Assembly: GCF_007997015.1 (NCBI RefSeq)
Contig: NZ_VOSM01000005.1
Span: 339,070 to 403,069, forward strand
DNA from: Lujinxingia vulgaris
GTDB taxonomy: Bacteria; Myxococcota_A; Bradymonadia; Bradymonadales; Bradymonadaceae
Length of the DNA: 64,000 nt
Direction: 5' to 3'
Shown: piece after piece, positions 45,384 through 53,906 of the stretch
Numbering within the stretch: position 1 is the first letter of the stretch
How the letters are laid out: each line of letters opens with the position of its first letter
The notes under the pieces: generated by a model
The model's input: the letters and a program-made list of their open reading frames with translations, nothing else
Database searches by the model: none
What the model was told of the DNA's origin: nothing
Made by a program: the position numbers and the translations under genes

Positions 45384-46639
45384 CGCAGGTTGTTTTCGAG
45401 CGCACGGGCGCGTTGCTCCATCGCGCGTTCGACCCTCTCGACGGCTGGCGAGTACTCAACATGCTCGTGCAATGCAGCGAGCGCCGTCTCCCAGGCTCTT
45501 TTACGTTGACCCAAAAGACGCTCAAGCTCTCGCGTCGCAAGTGCGGGGCGCATATCCCAGCCCTCGGCGAGCGCTTCGAAGTGGCGCGGTCGCAAACGAT
45601 CTGCGTTGACTTCGCCATCCACAGCCATCGCCAACCCCGTATGCACCCCCTCAATCGCCCGGGTGCACACAAGATCGTAAAAGGGCGCAAGACAAGGACC
45701 TCTCGCGCCATAGAGCAGCGATAGATTTTTGGCGTGTCCATCCGCGTTGCCGCTCAACGCGTTGAACATCACCCACCGCAGCAGGTTCACAAGGTCCTTT
45801 GCGGCTTGCGTCGACACCTCACCTAAACGCCTGCCGATCTCCAGCAGTGTGGGGCCCCCTTCACTCTGGTACTTGCGATGCCGTGACAAAGCGAAGACCT
45901 GACAAAAATCCTCTTGATGAAGACGCACCGTCGCCCCATCGAGGTCACGCCGATCATAACGCTCCACGACCAGAAAAGGGGTGCTCGCCCCAACGTCAAG
46001 GTCGACATGACAGACGGGCAGCCCCAGCGCTGCGGCAAAACGCATCGTCAAAAACTCGTTCACTGAAAGATGCCGAAACCTCAAAGAGTCAAACTTCAAG
46101 ATATGGGTGCTCGCCTCATGACTTGCCGGCACCACGTAGTGGTCCCCCTCCCGAATGCACGCCATTTTGTGCTGAGCGCCGGCCAGGGATAAACGCGGCG
46201 GCTCACCTGATTCTTCTGCCCAGCCCACAGGCTCGCCATCAGCCCAACGCTCCAATTCAGACGTGGTGAGGATGCGACGAACTCGTGCGTTTGCAAAACG
46301 TTGCTTCGTTTGTGTTTCGGCTCCGACGATACGAAAAGCCCCGGCCGTCTCCTCGCCCAACGCCGCCAACAACGCGACATCATTCTCGACGCTTATGCCC
46401 AACTGCGCCGCGATCATCTCGCGAGCTCCCCCCTCCGGCAAAAGATTCTCGAAAAACGCGTGCGCCACCTCCGGGCCGAAACCTCTCTCCCGAAGCGGCA
46501 ACGACTGGCTCAGCGCAAAAGCCCCACCGTGGGCGAGCCAATCTGAATCGTAGACGAAACTCAGACGATCGCCGTCATGCAGGTCGGCTCTACCGACCCG
46601 ACGATCCTCATAATACACCCACAGCGCCGCCTCATTCAT
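45368..46639 (-). CDS. hipA: HipA-family Ser/Thr kinase toxin
   Basis: Protein of 423 residues of the HipA kinase family. It has the N-terminal subdomain, SLAGAQHKMACI (ATP-site loop) and FNALSGNADGHAKN with the catalytic Asp. HipA toxins phosphorylate glutamyl-tRNA synthetase or similar targets and cause growth arrest. The start is the ATG at 46639, which overlaps the antitoxin stop by eight bases (ATGAATGA). A longer start eleven codons upstream lies inside hipB and is unlikely. Confidence 0.9.
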   Translation of the reverse strand: MNEAALWVYYEDRRVGRADLHDGDRLSFVYDSDWLAHGGAFALSQSLPLRERGFGPEVAHAFFENLLPEGGAREMIAAQLGISVENDVALLAALGEETAGAFRIVGAETQTKQRFANARVRRILTTSELERWADGEPVGWAEESGEPPRLSLAGAQHKMACIREGDHYVVPASHEASTHILKFDSLRFRHLSVNEFLTMRFAAALGLPVCHVDLDVGASTPFLVVERYDRRDLDGATVRLHQEDFCQVFALSRHRKYQSEGGPTLLEIGRRLGEVSTQAAKDLVNLLRWVMFNALSGNADGHAKNLSLLYGARGPCLAPFYDLVCTRAIEGVHTGLAMAVDGEVNADRLRPRHFEALAEGWDMRPALATRELERLLGQRKRAWETALAALHEHVEYSPAVERVERAMEQRARALENNLRQDRP

Positions 46640-46895
46640 ACCGCGACTCGCCCCAGTACCGGCTCTGCTCATGGTGTCGACGCAACACCATCACATCGAG
46701 CCCCGCTCGGCTGAGCAACCGCAGCACCAACCCGATCTCCGCGCTTTCTTTGCCGCGTTCAACCTCCGAGAGAAAGCGCACCCCCACGCCGCACGCATCG
46801 GCAAACTCCTGCTGGGTCAACCCCTGCGACTGGCGCGCCTCCCGAATTCTTGCCCCCAACTCCGCCACGCTGTGTATCGGCTCTCGCGTCTTCAT
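46632..46895 (-). CDS. hipB: HipB-family HTH antitoxin
   Basis: Protein of 87 residues. The XRE-type HTH is RIREARQSQGLTQQEFADAC and VRFLSEVERGKESAEIGLVL. It should bind the palindromic sites upstream and neutralise HipA. The start at 46895 follows GTGGAGG at six bases; the longer frame to 46985 would run over an operator. Translation is coupled to hipA through an 8-base overlap. Confidence 0.9.
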   Translation of the reverse strand: MKTREPIHSVAELGARIREARQSQGLTQQEFADACGVGVRFLSEVERGKESAEIGLVLRLLSRAGLDVMVLRRHHEQSRYWGESRYE

Positions 46896-46955
46896 CACGT
46901 TCCTCCACTGCGTCAGCACGCAACACGGGAACTCACCACCCGGCGATGATGCAAC

Positions 46956-47069
46956 TTTCCCGTTCGGGAAAATTAGCAACGCCACGTCCTCCCATCAACA
47001 CAATCTTCCCGTTCGGGAAAATCCCCCCTTCGTTTCACCAACTCCCCCACAATTTTCCCGCTCGGGAAA
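46956..47069. promoter_or_regulatory. Three palindromic operators, 49 bp apart, upstream of hipBA
   Basis: TTTCCCGTTCGGGAAA at 46956-46971, TTCCCGTTCGGGAA at 47006-47019 and TTTCCCGCTCGGGAAA at 47054-47069. Their centres are at 46963.5, 47012.5 and 47061.5, so the spacing is exactly 49 bp twice. These are probable HipB binding sites that would allow DNA looping or cooperative binding. Confidence 0.8.
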
Positions 47070-47091
47070 GTCCCCCCGAAACCGCCGACCC

Positions 47092-47195
47092 GAGCGCCCC
47101 AGGGCGGGGCCTGACAAGGAGCCAGGACGACGCTGTGGCAGCGCCACCGCGACGACGCAGCGACGCCGTCAGCGTCGTCCTGAGTGAGCTCGGCA
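47092..47195 (+). repeat. Structured repeat family 2, copy A
   Basis: Tandem with copy B (126-bp period). A 13-bp stem CAGGACGACGCTG/CAGCGTCGTCCTG (47123-47135 and 47170-47182) encloses a small stem GTGGC/GCCAC (47135-47147) and the shared core CGACGACGCAGCGAC. Confidence 0.85.
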
Positions 47196-47217
47196 CTTCT
47201 CGAAAAATAAAAACCCC

Positions 47218-47320
47218 GAGCGCATCCAGGGCGGGGCCGGCAAGGAGCCAGGAGGAGCGTGTAGCAGCGCTACCGCGACGACGCAGCGACACAGCCAGCG
47301 TCGTCCTGGGGCGCTCGGCA
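47218..47320 (+). repeat. Structured repeat family 2, copy B
   Basis: Follows copy A. The inner stem is GTAGC/GCTAC (47261-47273), changed on both sides relative to copy A. It ends four bases from the stop of the leftward lipoprotein gene at 47325, in the same orientation relative to that gene as copy C is to tlyA. Confidence 0.85.
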
Positions 47321-47324
47321 CGCA

Positions 47325-48479
47325 TCACTCACACCGGAACGCACAGTAAAGCCTCTCTTCCCCCTCCTCCACCGGCACCGTGCAGGAGATGCCCACGTAG
47401 TAGGCCAGCGGGTTCTCGGTGAGGATCGAGCAGGGTTTGCCCTCAATGGCCTCTACCGTGGTGCCGTGCTCCACATTGGAAGGCAGCGGACCGGCGCGGC
47501 GCTCGACGTTGCCCTCATGCAACCACCCCGATTCGTTGCTGTAGGTAAAGGGCCGGCCGCCCACATGGGTCAGCGTGTAGGGGCATCTCAGCTCGCAGCT
47601 CTCCCCCTGCGACGCGGGCTCCTCCCCTTCACAGAACTCAGGGTGCGCAAAGCCGCCGGCGTCGCGCGCACACGTCACCGTGCGCGTGGCCACGCCGCCG
47701 GGGTTAGTCTCGTTCACACACTCCACCCCGGTGCAGAGCCACTCGGTGGCCTCCCAGGCGATCTCGTGCTCCGGGGTTGCGCAGTAGCCAAAGAGGCTGA
47801 CCTCAGCCACCTGCACCTCGCCAACCAGGGGCGAATCCGAGGCAAAGGTCACGCCGTAGGCTACATAGTCGCGCGCGTTGCTCAGTTCCTCCGGGGTAAA
47901 GACCACCGGGCTCTCGGCATCAAAAGGCTTGGAGGTCACGCCATACCAGTGGGTATTGTCGGCGCGGCGCCCCACCACCTGCACCGTCCCGCTGCCGCCG
48001 GCGGGGAAGTTCGTCTCGTCATAAATGAAGAACCCATCTTCGGGCGCGTGCACCTCCAGGCGTCGCAGCCGCGTCTCGCAACGGAACTCCTTATAAAGCA
48101 GCGGATCATCATCCAGGTTTTCATAGATCGGCGTGATCGCCGCCGCATCCACCCCCTGATCGATCTGCCCGTCAAAGGCCGCCTCCAGGCGCTCGTCAAA
48201 ACGCCCGTCCACGACCCCGAACTCCGGCCCCAGCGGGTAGAGCGTGCCATCGGGATCGGGCTCAGGGTCGGTATCCGGCTCGGGGTCTGAAGCATCCGGC
48301 TCCGAGACATCAAACTGAGGATCGCCCGTATCCTCCTCATCACCGCTATCCGGAAGCCCCGGGCAGTTCGCCTCCACCGCCGCATCGCAGCCGCTGGCCT
48401 CCCCGCGACGCGGCCCATCGTCGCCGCACCCGCTCCACGCCAGACTCGCCAGCACGCCAATCAAAATTTTTGCTTTCAT
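47325..48479 (-). CDS. Surface lipoprotein with acidic linker, unknown function
   Basis: Protein of 384 residues. Signal peptide with lipobox (LAWSGC), a short Cys pair, an acidic Asp/Pro linker (about 45-80), then a domain with LEVHAPEDGFFIYDE and Cys-rich segments such as WLCTGVECVNETNPGG and VTCARDAGGF, which recall a thrombospondin type 1-like motif. The start at 48479 has GAGG six bases ahead. No function is recognised. The gene ends next to repeat copy B. Confidence 0.75.
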   Translation of the reverse strand: MKAKILIGVLASLAWSGCGDDGPRRGEASGCDAAVEANCPGLPDSGDEEDTGDPQFDVSEPDASDPEPDTDPEPDPDGTLYPLGPEFGVVDGRFDERLEAAFDGQIDQGVDAAAITPIYENLDDDPLLYKEFRCETRLRRLEVHAPEDGFFIYDETNFPAGGSGTVQVVGRRADNTHWYGVTSKPFDAESPVVFTPEELSNARDYVAYGVTFASDSPLVGEVQVAEVSLFGYCATPEHEIAWEATEWLCTGVECVNETNPGGVATRTVTCARDAGGFAHPEFCEGEEPASQGESCELRCPYTLTHVGGRPFTYSNESGWLHEGNVERRAGPLPSNVEHGTTVEAIEGKPCSILTENPLAYYVGISCTVPVEEGEERLYCAFRCE

Positions 48480-48863
48480 CGTCATCCTCTACTGCTCCAC
48501 GTCATTAGGGCGCGTCAGAGCGCGCCTTGCAGCTGGCACCGCGCACGCATTAACACCATGCCCTCGGCCCTCAACATTAGCTCTCCTGCTCAGGCCCGTA
48601 TCCTCCCCAAGCTCGCCGCGTTTGTACAGTGACACGCGCGTGAAGGCTTGAAGCCCTCTGCGGCGCGTTTAAATCGCTGGCCACCGGAGAAAAACACCCC
48701 GGAAAAAGAGGCAGGCACACATCCGACTACATTTTGCTTCAAAATGTGCTAAGGTACCGCCAACTCGTCATTTATTCTGGCGTCAGCACGCCGCCCTGAC
48801 CGTGGTGGCAGGAGGCAGCTGACGCACATTGTCGTAAGACAAAATCAACCGAGGCACAGACGT
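48480..48863. other. Gap without a gene (384 bp)
   Basis: Divergent promoter region between two lipoprotein genes. Apart from a 19-base dyad at 48729-48747 (ACATTTTG, CTT, CAAAATGT), no gene or strong repeat is seen. The dyad is AT-rich in GC-rich surroundings. Confidence 0.7.
48729..48747. promoter_or_regulatory. AT-rich dyad upstream of the collagen-like lipoprotein gene
   Basis: ACATTTTG and CAAAATGT pair perfectly around CTT. It lies 117 bp before the next start codon and is followed by TAAGGT, a weak -10 match. It could be an operator; no regulator is known. Confidence 0.35.
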
Positions 48864-50609
48864 ATGAAGTTTGGTAGCAAGCAGGGAATTCGTCTGCTGA
48901 TCTGCGCGATGTTCGCAGCCGGCGCGGTCGCATGTGGTGGGGAAGTTGAGCAGGGGGCCACCGGCCCCGAAGGCCCCGCAGGGGAGCAAGGCCCCCAGGG
49001 TGAGCCGGGTGAAGACGGCGCCCCGGGCGCCGACGGTGAGGACGGCGAAGATGGCGAAGACGGTGAGGATGGCGCCGACGGCCTCAACTCCCTGATCGCC
49101 ACCGAAACCATTGAGCCCGGCGATGTCTGCGCCAATGGCGGCGTGGCCATCTCCTCGGGCGTCGACGCCAACGCCGATGGCGTCCTCGACGAAGACGAGA
49201 TCACCTCCACCGAAAACGTCTGCAACGGCGTCGACGGCTCCCTCCTCTGCGACGAAGCCCTGGCCATCACCGGCCTCACCGGCATCGACCAGCGCTTCTT
49301 CGCCGGCAACGCCAGCGACCCGATCACCGTGGAGACCAACGGCGAAGGCGACCTCAGCCTGAGCTTCATCGGTCATGGCGCGGAGTTCGACGCCTCCGCC
49401 GGCGACGGCACCTTCACCCTCACCCCCGAAGACCTCCTCGACGAGAGCGAGAGCCTTGAGTTCGCGCTTATCGCCAATGGCGAGTGTGGCACCGCGGTGG
49501 TCAACTTCACCGTCGAGGAAGTTGAAGCGCCGGTGGCCAACATCCGCCTGGTGCACCTCTTTGAAGGCGCCGGTGAAGTCGACGTGGCCCTCAACGGCAC
49601 CACCGAGGTGCTGACCTCCATCGACTTCGCCACCGCCGAAGGCCCCCTGGAAGTCGACCCGGGCAACTACAGCTTCGACCTCCTCTCCGAAGGCTCCCCC
49701 GTCGGTACCACCGACCCGGCCGACTTCCTGCTGGGTGAATCCTACACCGTGGTCGCCTACAGCAACGCCGGCGCGCTGGACTTCATGATCCTCGAAGACG
49801 ACGTCGTCAGCCCCCTGGCCGATGACACCTTCCGTCTGCGCGCCATCCACGCCGCCGACGGCGTGGGCAACGTCGCCATCAGCGCCGGCGCGGACGAAAC
49901 CTCCGCTGCCGAGCTCGTCGCCGACCTGGCCTTCGCCGCCGCCGCCGACGCCGCCGACCTCGCCACCGGCGTAGAGTTCGTGCAGATCGATTCGGCCGGG
50001 ACCCTCTTCGATTACGTCGGCTTCTCGTCGATGACCTTCGCTGAAGGCGCCATCGCTAACGCCTTCGCCTTCATGCTCGAAGGAGAACCCCACATCTTCG
50101 TCCAACAGCTCAGCGATGCCGGCCAGAACGCCATCCTCATTCCCGGTCTGGAGACCTTGCCGGTCGCCATTGACGCCGACGCGCTCAACGCCACGTTCCG
50201 CACTGGCGGCGCCGCCGAATGGATGGTCACCGATGCCAACTCCAACACCGGTGACTTCTCGGCCACCAACAGCATCATTGAGAACTACCAGACGTCCTGG
50301 CTTGAGATGACCGTTGAGTTCGACGAAGCCGGTGTCTTCGCCTTCGACTGGAGTGTCAGCTCCGAGCCCGAAGGGTACAGCTTCTACGACGGCCTGATCT
50401 TCTGCGACACCGAGGGCGAGGACTGCAACTACTTCAGCAACTACATCGAGCGCATCAGCGGTGAAGTGGCCTGGACCAACATCACCTACGAGATTCCGGA
50501 AGCGGGCACCTACACCTTCACCTGGCTCTACCGCAAAGACAGCTCTACTGCTGGAGGTGATGATCGCGGGTGGATCGACAACCTGACCTTCACCCCCGGC
50601 CTTCCCTGA
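48864..50609 (+). CDS. Collagen-like surface lipoprotein with DUF4397 domains (paralogue 1)
   Basis: Protein of 581 residues. Lipobox AAGAVAC; then Gly-x-y repeats of about 45 residues (GATGPEGPAGEQGPQGEP) as in bacterial collagen-like proteins. A short acidic domain follows with VCANGGVAISSGVDANADG and DEDEI. Two DUF4397-type beta domains (IRLVHLFEGAGEVDVAL and FRLRAIHAADGVGNVAI) lie around 235-400. The C-terminal 130 residues resemble a lectin-like jelly roll (FDWSVSSEPEGYSFYDGL, then GWIDNLTF). Together these suggest a surface adhesin or stalk. It is paralogous to the next gene. Confidence 0.85.
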   Translation: MKFGSKQGIRLLICAMFAAGAVACGGEVEQGATGPEGPAGEQGPQGEPGEDGAPGADGEDGEDGEDGEDGADGLNSLIATETIEPGDVCANGGVAISSGVDANADGVLDEDEITSTENVCNGVDGSLLCDEALAITGLTGIDQRFFAGNASDPITVETNGEGDLSLSFIGHGAEFDASAGDGTFTLTPEDLLDESESLEFALIANGECGTAVVNFTVEEVEAPVANIRLVHLFEGAGEVDVALNGTTEVLTSIDFATAEGPLEVDPGNYSFDLLSEGSPVGTTDPADFLLGESYTVVAYSNAGALDFMILEDDVVSPLADDTFRLRAIHAADGVGNVAISAGADETSAAELVADLAFAAAADAADLATGVEFVQIDSAGTLFDYVGFSSMTFAEGAIANAFAFMLEGEPHIFVQQLSDAGQNAILIPGLETLPVAIDADALNATFRTGGAAEWMVTDANSNTGDFSATNSIIENYQTSWLEMTVEFDEAGVFAFDWSVSSEPEGYSFYDGLIFCDTEGEDCNYFSNYIERISGEVAWTNITYEIPEAGTYTFTWLYRKDSSTAGGDDRGWIDNLTFTPGLP

Positions 50610-50723
50610 TCGCGCTTAAGCACAACCTCACGCGATCATTGCAGCCGCGGCACCTCCCAACTTTTCGCGGAGGCGCCCGGCCTCGAAGGCACGATGAAGC
50701 CCCATTTCTGGAGTACCGACGCT

Positions 50724-52469
50724 ATGAACACATCTCCATCCTATACATTACGCCTGCTGCTCTGCGCGGCCCTGACCACCGGCGCACTCGCCTGTGGCGG
50801 CGCCGAAGCCGAGCAGGGCGCCCAGGGCCCCCAGGGCCCCCTCGGTGAGCAGGGCGAGCCCGGCGAAGCCGGACAGCCCGGCACCGACGGCGAAGACGGC
50901 GACGACGGCGACGACGGCACCGACGGCGAAGCGGGTCTCAACTCGCTCGTCATCACCGAGAGCGTTGAGCCCGGCGAAGTCTGCGCCAACGGCGGCGTCA
51001 CCGTCTCGGTCGGCATCGACGACAACGGCGACGACGTCCTCGACGAAGACGAGGTCGACGCCTCCGAGACCGTCTGCAACCAGAACGATGGCGCAAACGA
51101 CCTCTGCGACGAGGCCTTTGCCATCACCGGTGTCACCGGCGCCGACCAGGCCCTCTACCAGGGCCAGGAAAGCGCCCCGATCACCGTGGCGACCAACGAC
51201 GACGCCAATGTCTCCCTGGCCTTTGTAGGCGGCGATGCGCTTGAGCCCTCACTCGCCTCCAACACCAGCTTCACGATCACCCCGCAGGAACTTGGCGAGG
51301 TTGAGCCGATCACCGTGGTGGCCGCCGGCCAGTGCGGCACTGATGTCGTCACACTTACCTTCGGCGAGGTCGAGCCCTACCTGAGCTATGTCCGCTTCGT
51401 GCATATCTTCCCCGGCGCCGGTGAGATTGACTTTGCCCTCTCCGGCTCCACCGAGTCCGAAGCGGCGCTGACCTTTGGCTCGACAGCGAGTTTGCTTGAG
51501 CTTGAGCCGGGCACCGCAAGTTTTGATGTGCTCGAAGAGGGCTCGTCGATCGGCACCTCCGACGACTTCACCTTTGAGCCCGCCGTCCACTATACGGTCG
51601 TTGCTCACGGCACCGGGGGCGCGCTCGACTTCACGCTGCTCGAAGACGATCTGAGCGCACCGGCCGACGAAGACAGCGCCAGCCTGCGTCTGGTTCACCT
51701 GGCCGAGATCGCCGGCCCCGTCGACGTCAGCACCGGTCCCGACATCGACAACCTCGCCACTCTGGTCAGCGCTCTTCCCGTGGGTGCGGTCGGCGACTTT
51801 GCCGACTATCTCGTCGACGGTTTTGGCGCCATCCAGCTCAACGCCGGTGGCGTGCTCCTCGACTTTGAAGATGGCGTCGATTCCGCGATCTTCCCCGGCG
51901 ACATCGCCAACATTTTCGCCTTCGAGACTGCTCAGGGTAACGTGCGTCTGCTGGTGCAGTATCTGAACTTCGCGAGCGCGGTTGAGCTCGTCAGCTCCAG
52001 CCCCTCCACCACCCTCTTCGATTTCGAAGACGGCACCCTGCCCACCGAGTTCGTCACCGGCGGCGTGCTCCCCTGGGAGATCACCGACGGCAGCTCCTCG
52101 GAGGGCACCTACGCTCTGACCAGCGGGGGCATCACTCACAGTGAGCGCTCGGAGTTGGAGATCACGCTGGAGTTTGATGGCCCCGGCACCTTCGTCTTCG
52201 ATTGGAACGTCGACTCCGAACGGACCTTCACTTTCTATGACGGCCTGGTCTTCTGCGACAGTGCCGCGGCAGATTGCAGTTTTTTCGACGCTTATGTGAC
52301 GCGAATCCACGGGGACTTAGACTGGAGCACCGTTTCCTACGACATCCCGGAAGCCGGCATCTACACCTTCTCCTGGATCTACGTAAAGGACAGCAGCGCC
52401 AGCGGCGGCAGCGATCAGGGCTGGATCGACAACCTGCGCTTCGCCCAACCTGAGCACAGCTTCCTTTAA
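50724..52469 (+). CDS. Collagen-like surface lipoprotein with DUF4397 domains (paralogue 2)
   Basis: Protein of 581 residues, the same size as its neighbour. Lipobox TTGALAC after a signal peptide beginning MNTSPSYTL; the start at 50724 has GGAG ten bases ahead and gives a proper signal. A Gly-x-y stretch (GAQGPQGPLGEQGEPGEA), the acidic VCANGGVTVSVGIDDNGDD segment, DUF4397-like units and the C-terminal jelly-roll motif (FDWNVDSERTFTFYDGL) are in the same order. Conserved order and length show a tandem duplication. The gene ends with two hairpins. Confidence 0.85.
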   Translation: MNTSPSYTLRLLLCAALTTGALACGGAEAEQGAQGPQGPLGEQGEPGEAGQPGTDGEDGDDGDDGTDGEAGLNSLVITESVEPGEVCANGGVTVSVGIDDNGDDVLDEDEVDASETVCNQNDGANDLCDEAFAITGVTGADQALYQGQESAPITVATNDDANVSLAFVGGDALEPSLASNTSFTITPQELGEVEPITVVAAGQCGTDVVTLTFGEVEPYLSYVRFVHIFPGAGEIDFALSGSTESEAALTFGSTASLLELEPGTASFDVLEEGSSIGTSDDFTFEPAVHYTVVAHGTGGALDFTLLEDDLSAPADEDSASLRLVHLAEIAGPVDVSTGPDIDNLATLVSALPVGAVGDFADYLVDGFGAIQLNAGGVLLDFEDGVDSAIFPGDIANIFAFETAQGNVRLLVQYLNFASAVELVSSSPSTTLFDFEDGTLPTEFVTGGVLPWEITDGSSSEGTYALTSGGITHSERSELEITLEFDGPGTFVFDWNVDSERTFTFYDGLVFCDSAAADCSFFDAYVTRIHGDLDWSTVSYDIPEAGIYTFSWIYVKDSSASGGSDQGWIDNLRFAQPEHSFL

Positions 52470-52481
52470 GGCTATCTCTAC

Positions 52482-52518
52482 CTCGACCGGCTCAGCCCCA
52501 GGGCTGAGCCGGTCGAGC
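52482..52518. terminator. 17-bp perfect hairpin after paralogue 2
   Basis: CTCGACCGGCTCAGCCC pairs with GGGCTGAGCCGGTCGAG around CAA. No T-tract, but it sits 13 bp after the stop codon and comes right before a true terminator. Confidence 0.6.
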
Positions 52519-52533
52519 TGAAACACGACCCAC

Positions 52534-52574
52534 AAAAAAGCCCCGCGACCATATCGGTCGCGGGGCTTTTTTCG
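52534..52574. terminator. Bidirectional rho-independent terminator
   Basis: AAAAAAAGCCCCGCGACC pairs with GGTCGCGGGGCTTTTTT around ATATC. The A run and T run suit both the collagen-like gene and the convergent gene at 52607. Confidence 0.92.
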
Positions 52575-52606
52575 TCTCGATCGTCTTCGCGCCGAAGCGC
52601 GGCGCC

Positions 52607-52867
52607 TTATTTGGTCGCCGCCCACTTGCGAATCTCGGTGCGGAAGTACTCATCGGCCGCATCGGTCCAGCTAAAATTGTCGCGGATGTACTTCACCGTG
52701 TCTTTCTCTACATCGGTGTAGCTGTTGCCATCCTTGACCGCCTCCAGCAACCGGTCCGCATCGCTCTTGGAGAGGCGCCCGTCGCCCTGGCCTTTGGTCA
52801 ACTTCTCGGCCAACTCCAGCAGCTCACGATCGTACTTCTTGCCATCGATCTCTTTGTAATACGACAT
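52607..52867 (-). CDS. Small conserved-type hypothetical protein
   Basis: Protein of 86 residues beginning MSYYKEIDGKKYDRELLELA and ending FRTEIRKWAATK. It is rich in charged residues. GQGDGRLSKSDADRLLEAV looks like a helix-loop-helix with an acidic loop, perhaps EF-hand-like. The start at 52867 has GGAGGAGG upstream. The family resembles small conserved proteins of unknown role, but I cannot name it. Confidence 0.65.
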   Translation of the reverse strand: MSYYKEIDGKKYDRELLELAEKLTKGQGDGRLSKSDADRLLEAVKDGNSYTDVEKDTVKYIRDNFSWTDAADEYFRTEIRKWAATK

Positions 52868-52980
52868 TGGGTCCTCCTCCAGAATAACGGGTTGGGTGGG
52901 TGGTGCGATGCCCTTAGTTGTAATGCGTGGTGGGGGTGGAGGCAAGGTGGGGAGAGACTCGTCACCCCATCAACGCCCTC

Positions 52981-53745
52981 TCATGCCGCACCCGCCACCT
53001 TCCCCTGTCGCCGCAGCTGCCGCTTGAGCGTGGTGCGCACCATCGCCCGCCAGTTCGAAAGATCGAGCGGGGTGAGCGTGATCAGCACATCCCCCTGACC
53101 AAAGCCCGGGTTCTGCGCATAGAAGTAACTGACGTGCGGGTCGCTGAGCTCGCGCTCGGTGATCGGCGCCACATCACCCCGCAGGTGTTTGGGCACCGTG
53201 CCGATCCATTCGCCGCCGGGGCCCGGGCGCACGTTGTCACTGTAGCGGGTGGCGACCTGCCGCATCAGCTCGCGCTCGGCCGCCGGCGTCGGCTGTTCGT
53301 AGCGCGGCCAGAAGGTCTGGTAGGTGCGAGGAAGCAGCAGGTAGCTCTTGTAGCTGAACACCGCCATCGCCAGGTCGATCGGGGTGCGCGGGTGCTTGAG
53401 CCGCGCCTCCAGGAAGTAGGCCATCACCACCGTCTGCAGCACGTTCTTGCCGCGAACATGGGGCTCCAAAAGCGCGTTGCCCGGGTAGAGCACGATGCGC
53501 GTCTGGCCCTCCACCTCGTAGCGCTGCACATCCATCGTGCCCACGCCCACAAGCGGCCCGTCGGGGCGCTCGCGCACAAGGATCACGTCGCGTTTGCTCA
53601 AATACCCCTCTTCGATCACCTCGGGGCGGCCCTCCATAAAGCGGCTGGCAAAGGCGCAGACCCTCTCAACTTCGGCGGCGCTCAACGAGGTGGTGGGGCG
53701 AAACTCCAGGCGCAATCCATTGATACGCAGGTAAGGCGGAAGCAT
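52981..53745 (-). CDS. Hypothetical protein with a possible GNAT-like fold
   Basis: Protein of 254 residues. VRERPDGPLVGVGTMDVQ, followed by RIVLYPGNALLEPHVRGKN, resembles the strand pattern and acetyl-CoA loop region of GNAT acyltransferases. The usual R/Q-x-x-G-x-G/A motif is not clear, so the assignment is weak. The C-terminus is basic (RTTLKRQLRRQGK). No strong ribosome site precedes 53745. Function unknown. Confidence 0.6.
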   Translation of the reverse strand: MLPPYLRINGLRLEFRPTTSLSAAEVERVCAFASRFMEGRPEVIEEGYLSKRDVILVRERPDGPLVGVGTMDVQRYEVEGQTRIVLYPGNALLEPHVRGKNVLQTVVMAYFLEARLKHPRTPIDLAMAVFSYKSYLLLPRTYQTFWPRYEQPTPAAERELMRQVATRYSDNVRPGPGGEWIGTVPKHLRGDVAPITERELSDPHVSYFYAQNPGFGQGDVLITLTPLDLSNWRAMVRTTLKRQLRRQGKVAGAA

Positions 53746-53906
53746 AGGCGGCTCAATGCTCTCATTCCAGGGAGGGTCAGCGACGATCGACCGTGTTCTC
53801 AGTCAGAATTGCGCGCGTTGTAGTCGACACTCCCGGCGAGATGCAAGCTCGTCAGATCCGGCCGGATTGCTTTCCGGCCCTGTGTTTAACCCCTCGCCAC
53901 GCCAAC

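Noticed and set aside
46640..46672. Upstream start for hipA
   Set aside because: It lies inside hipB; the ATG that overlaps the hipB stop (ATGAATGA) is the usual arrangement.
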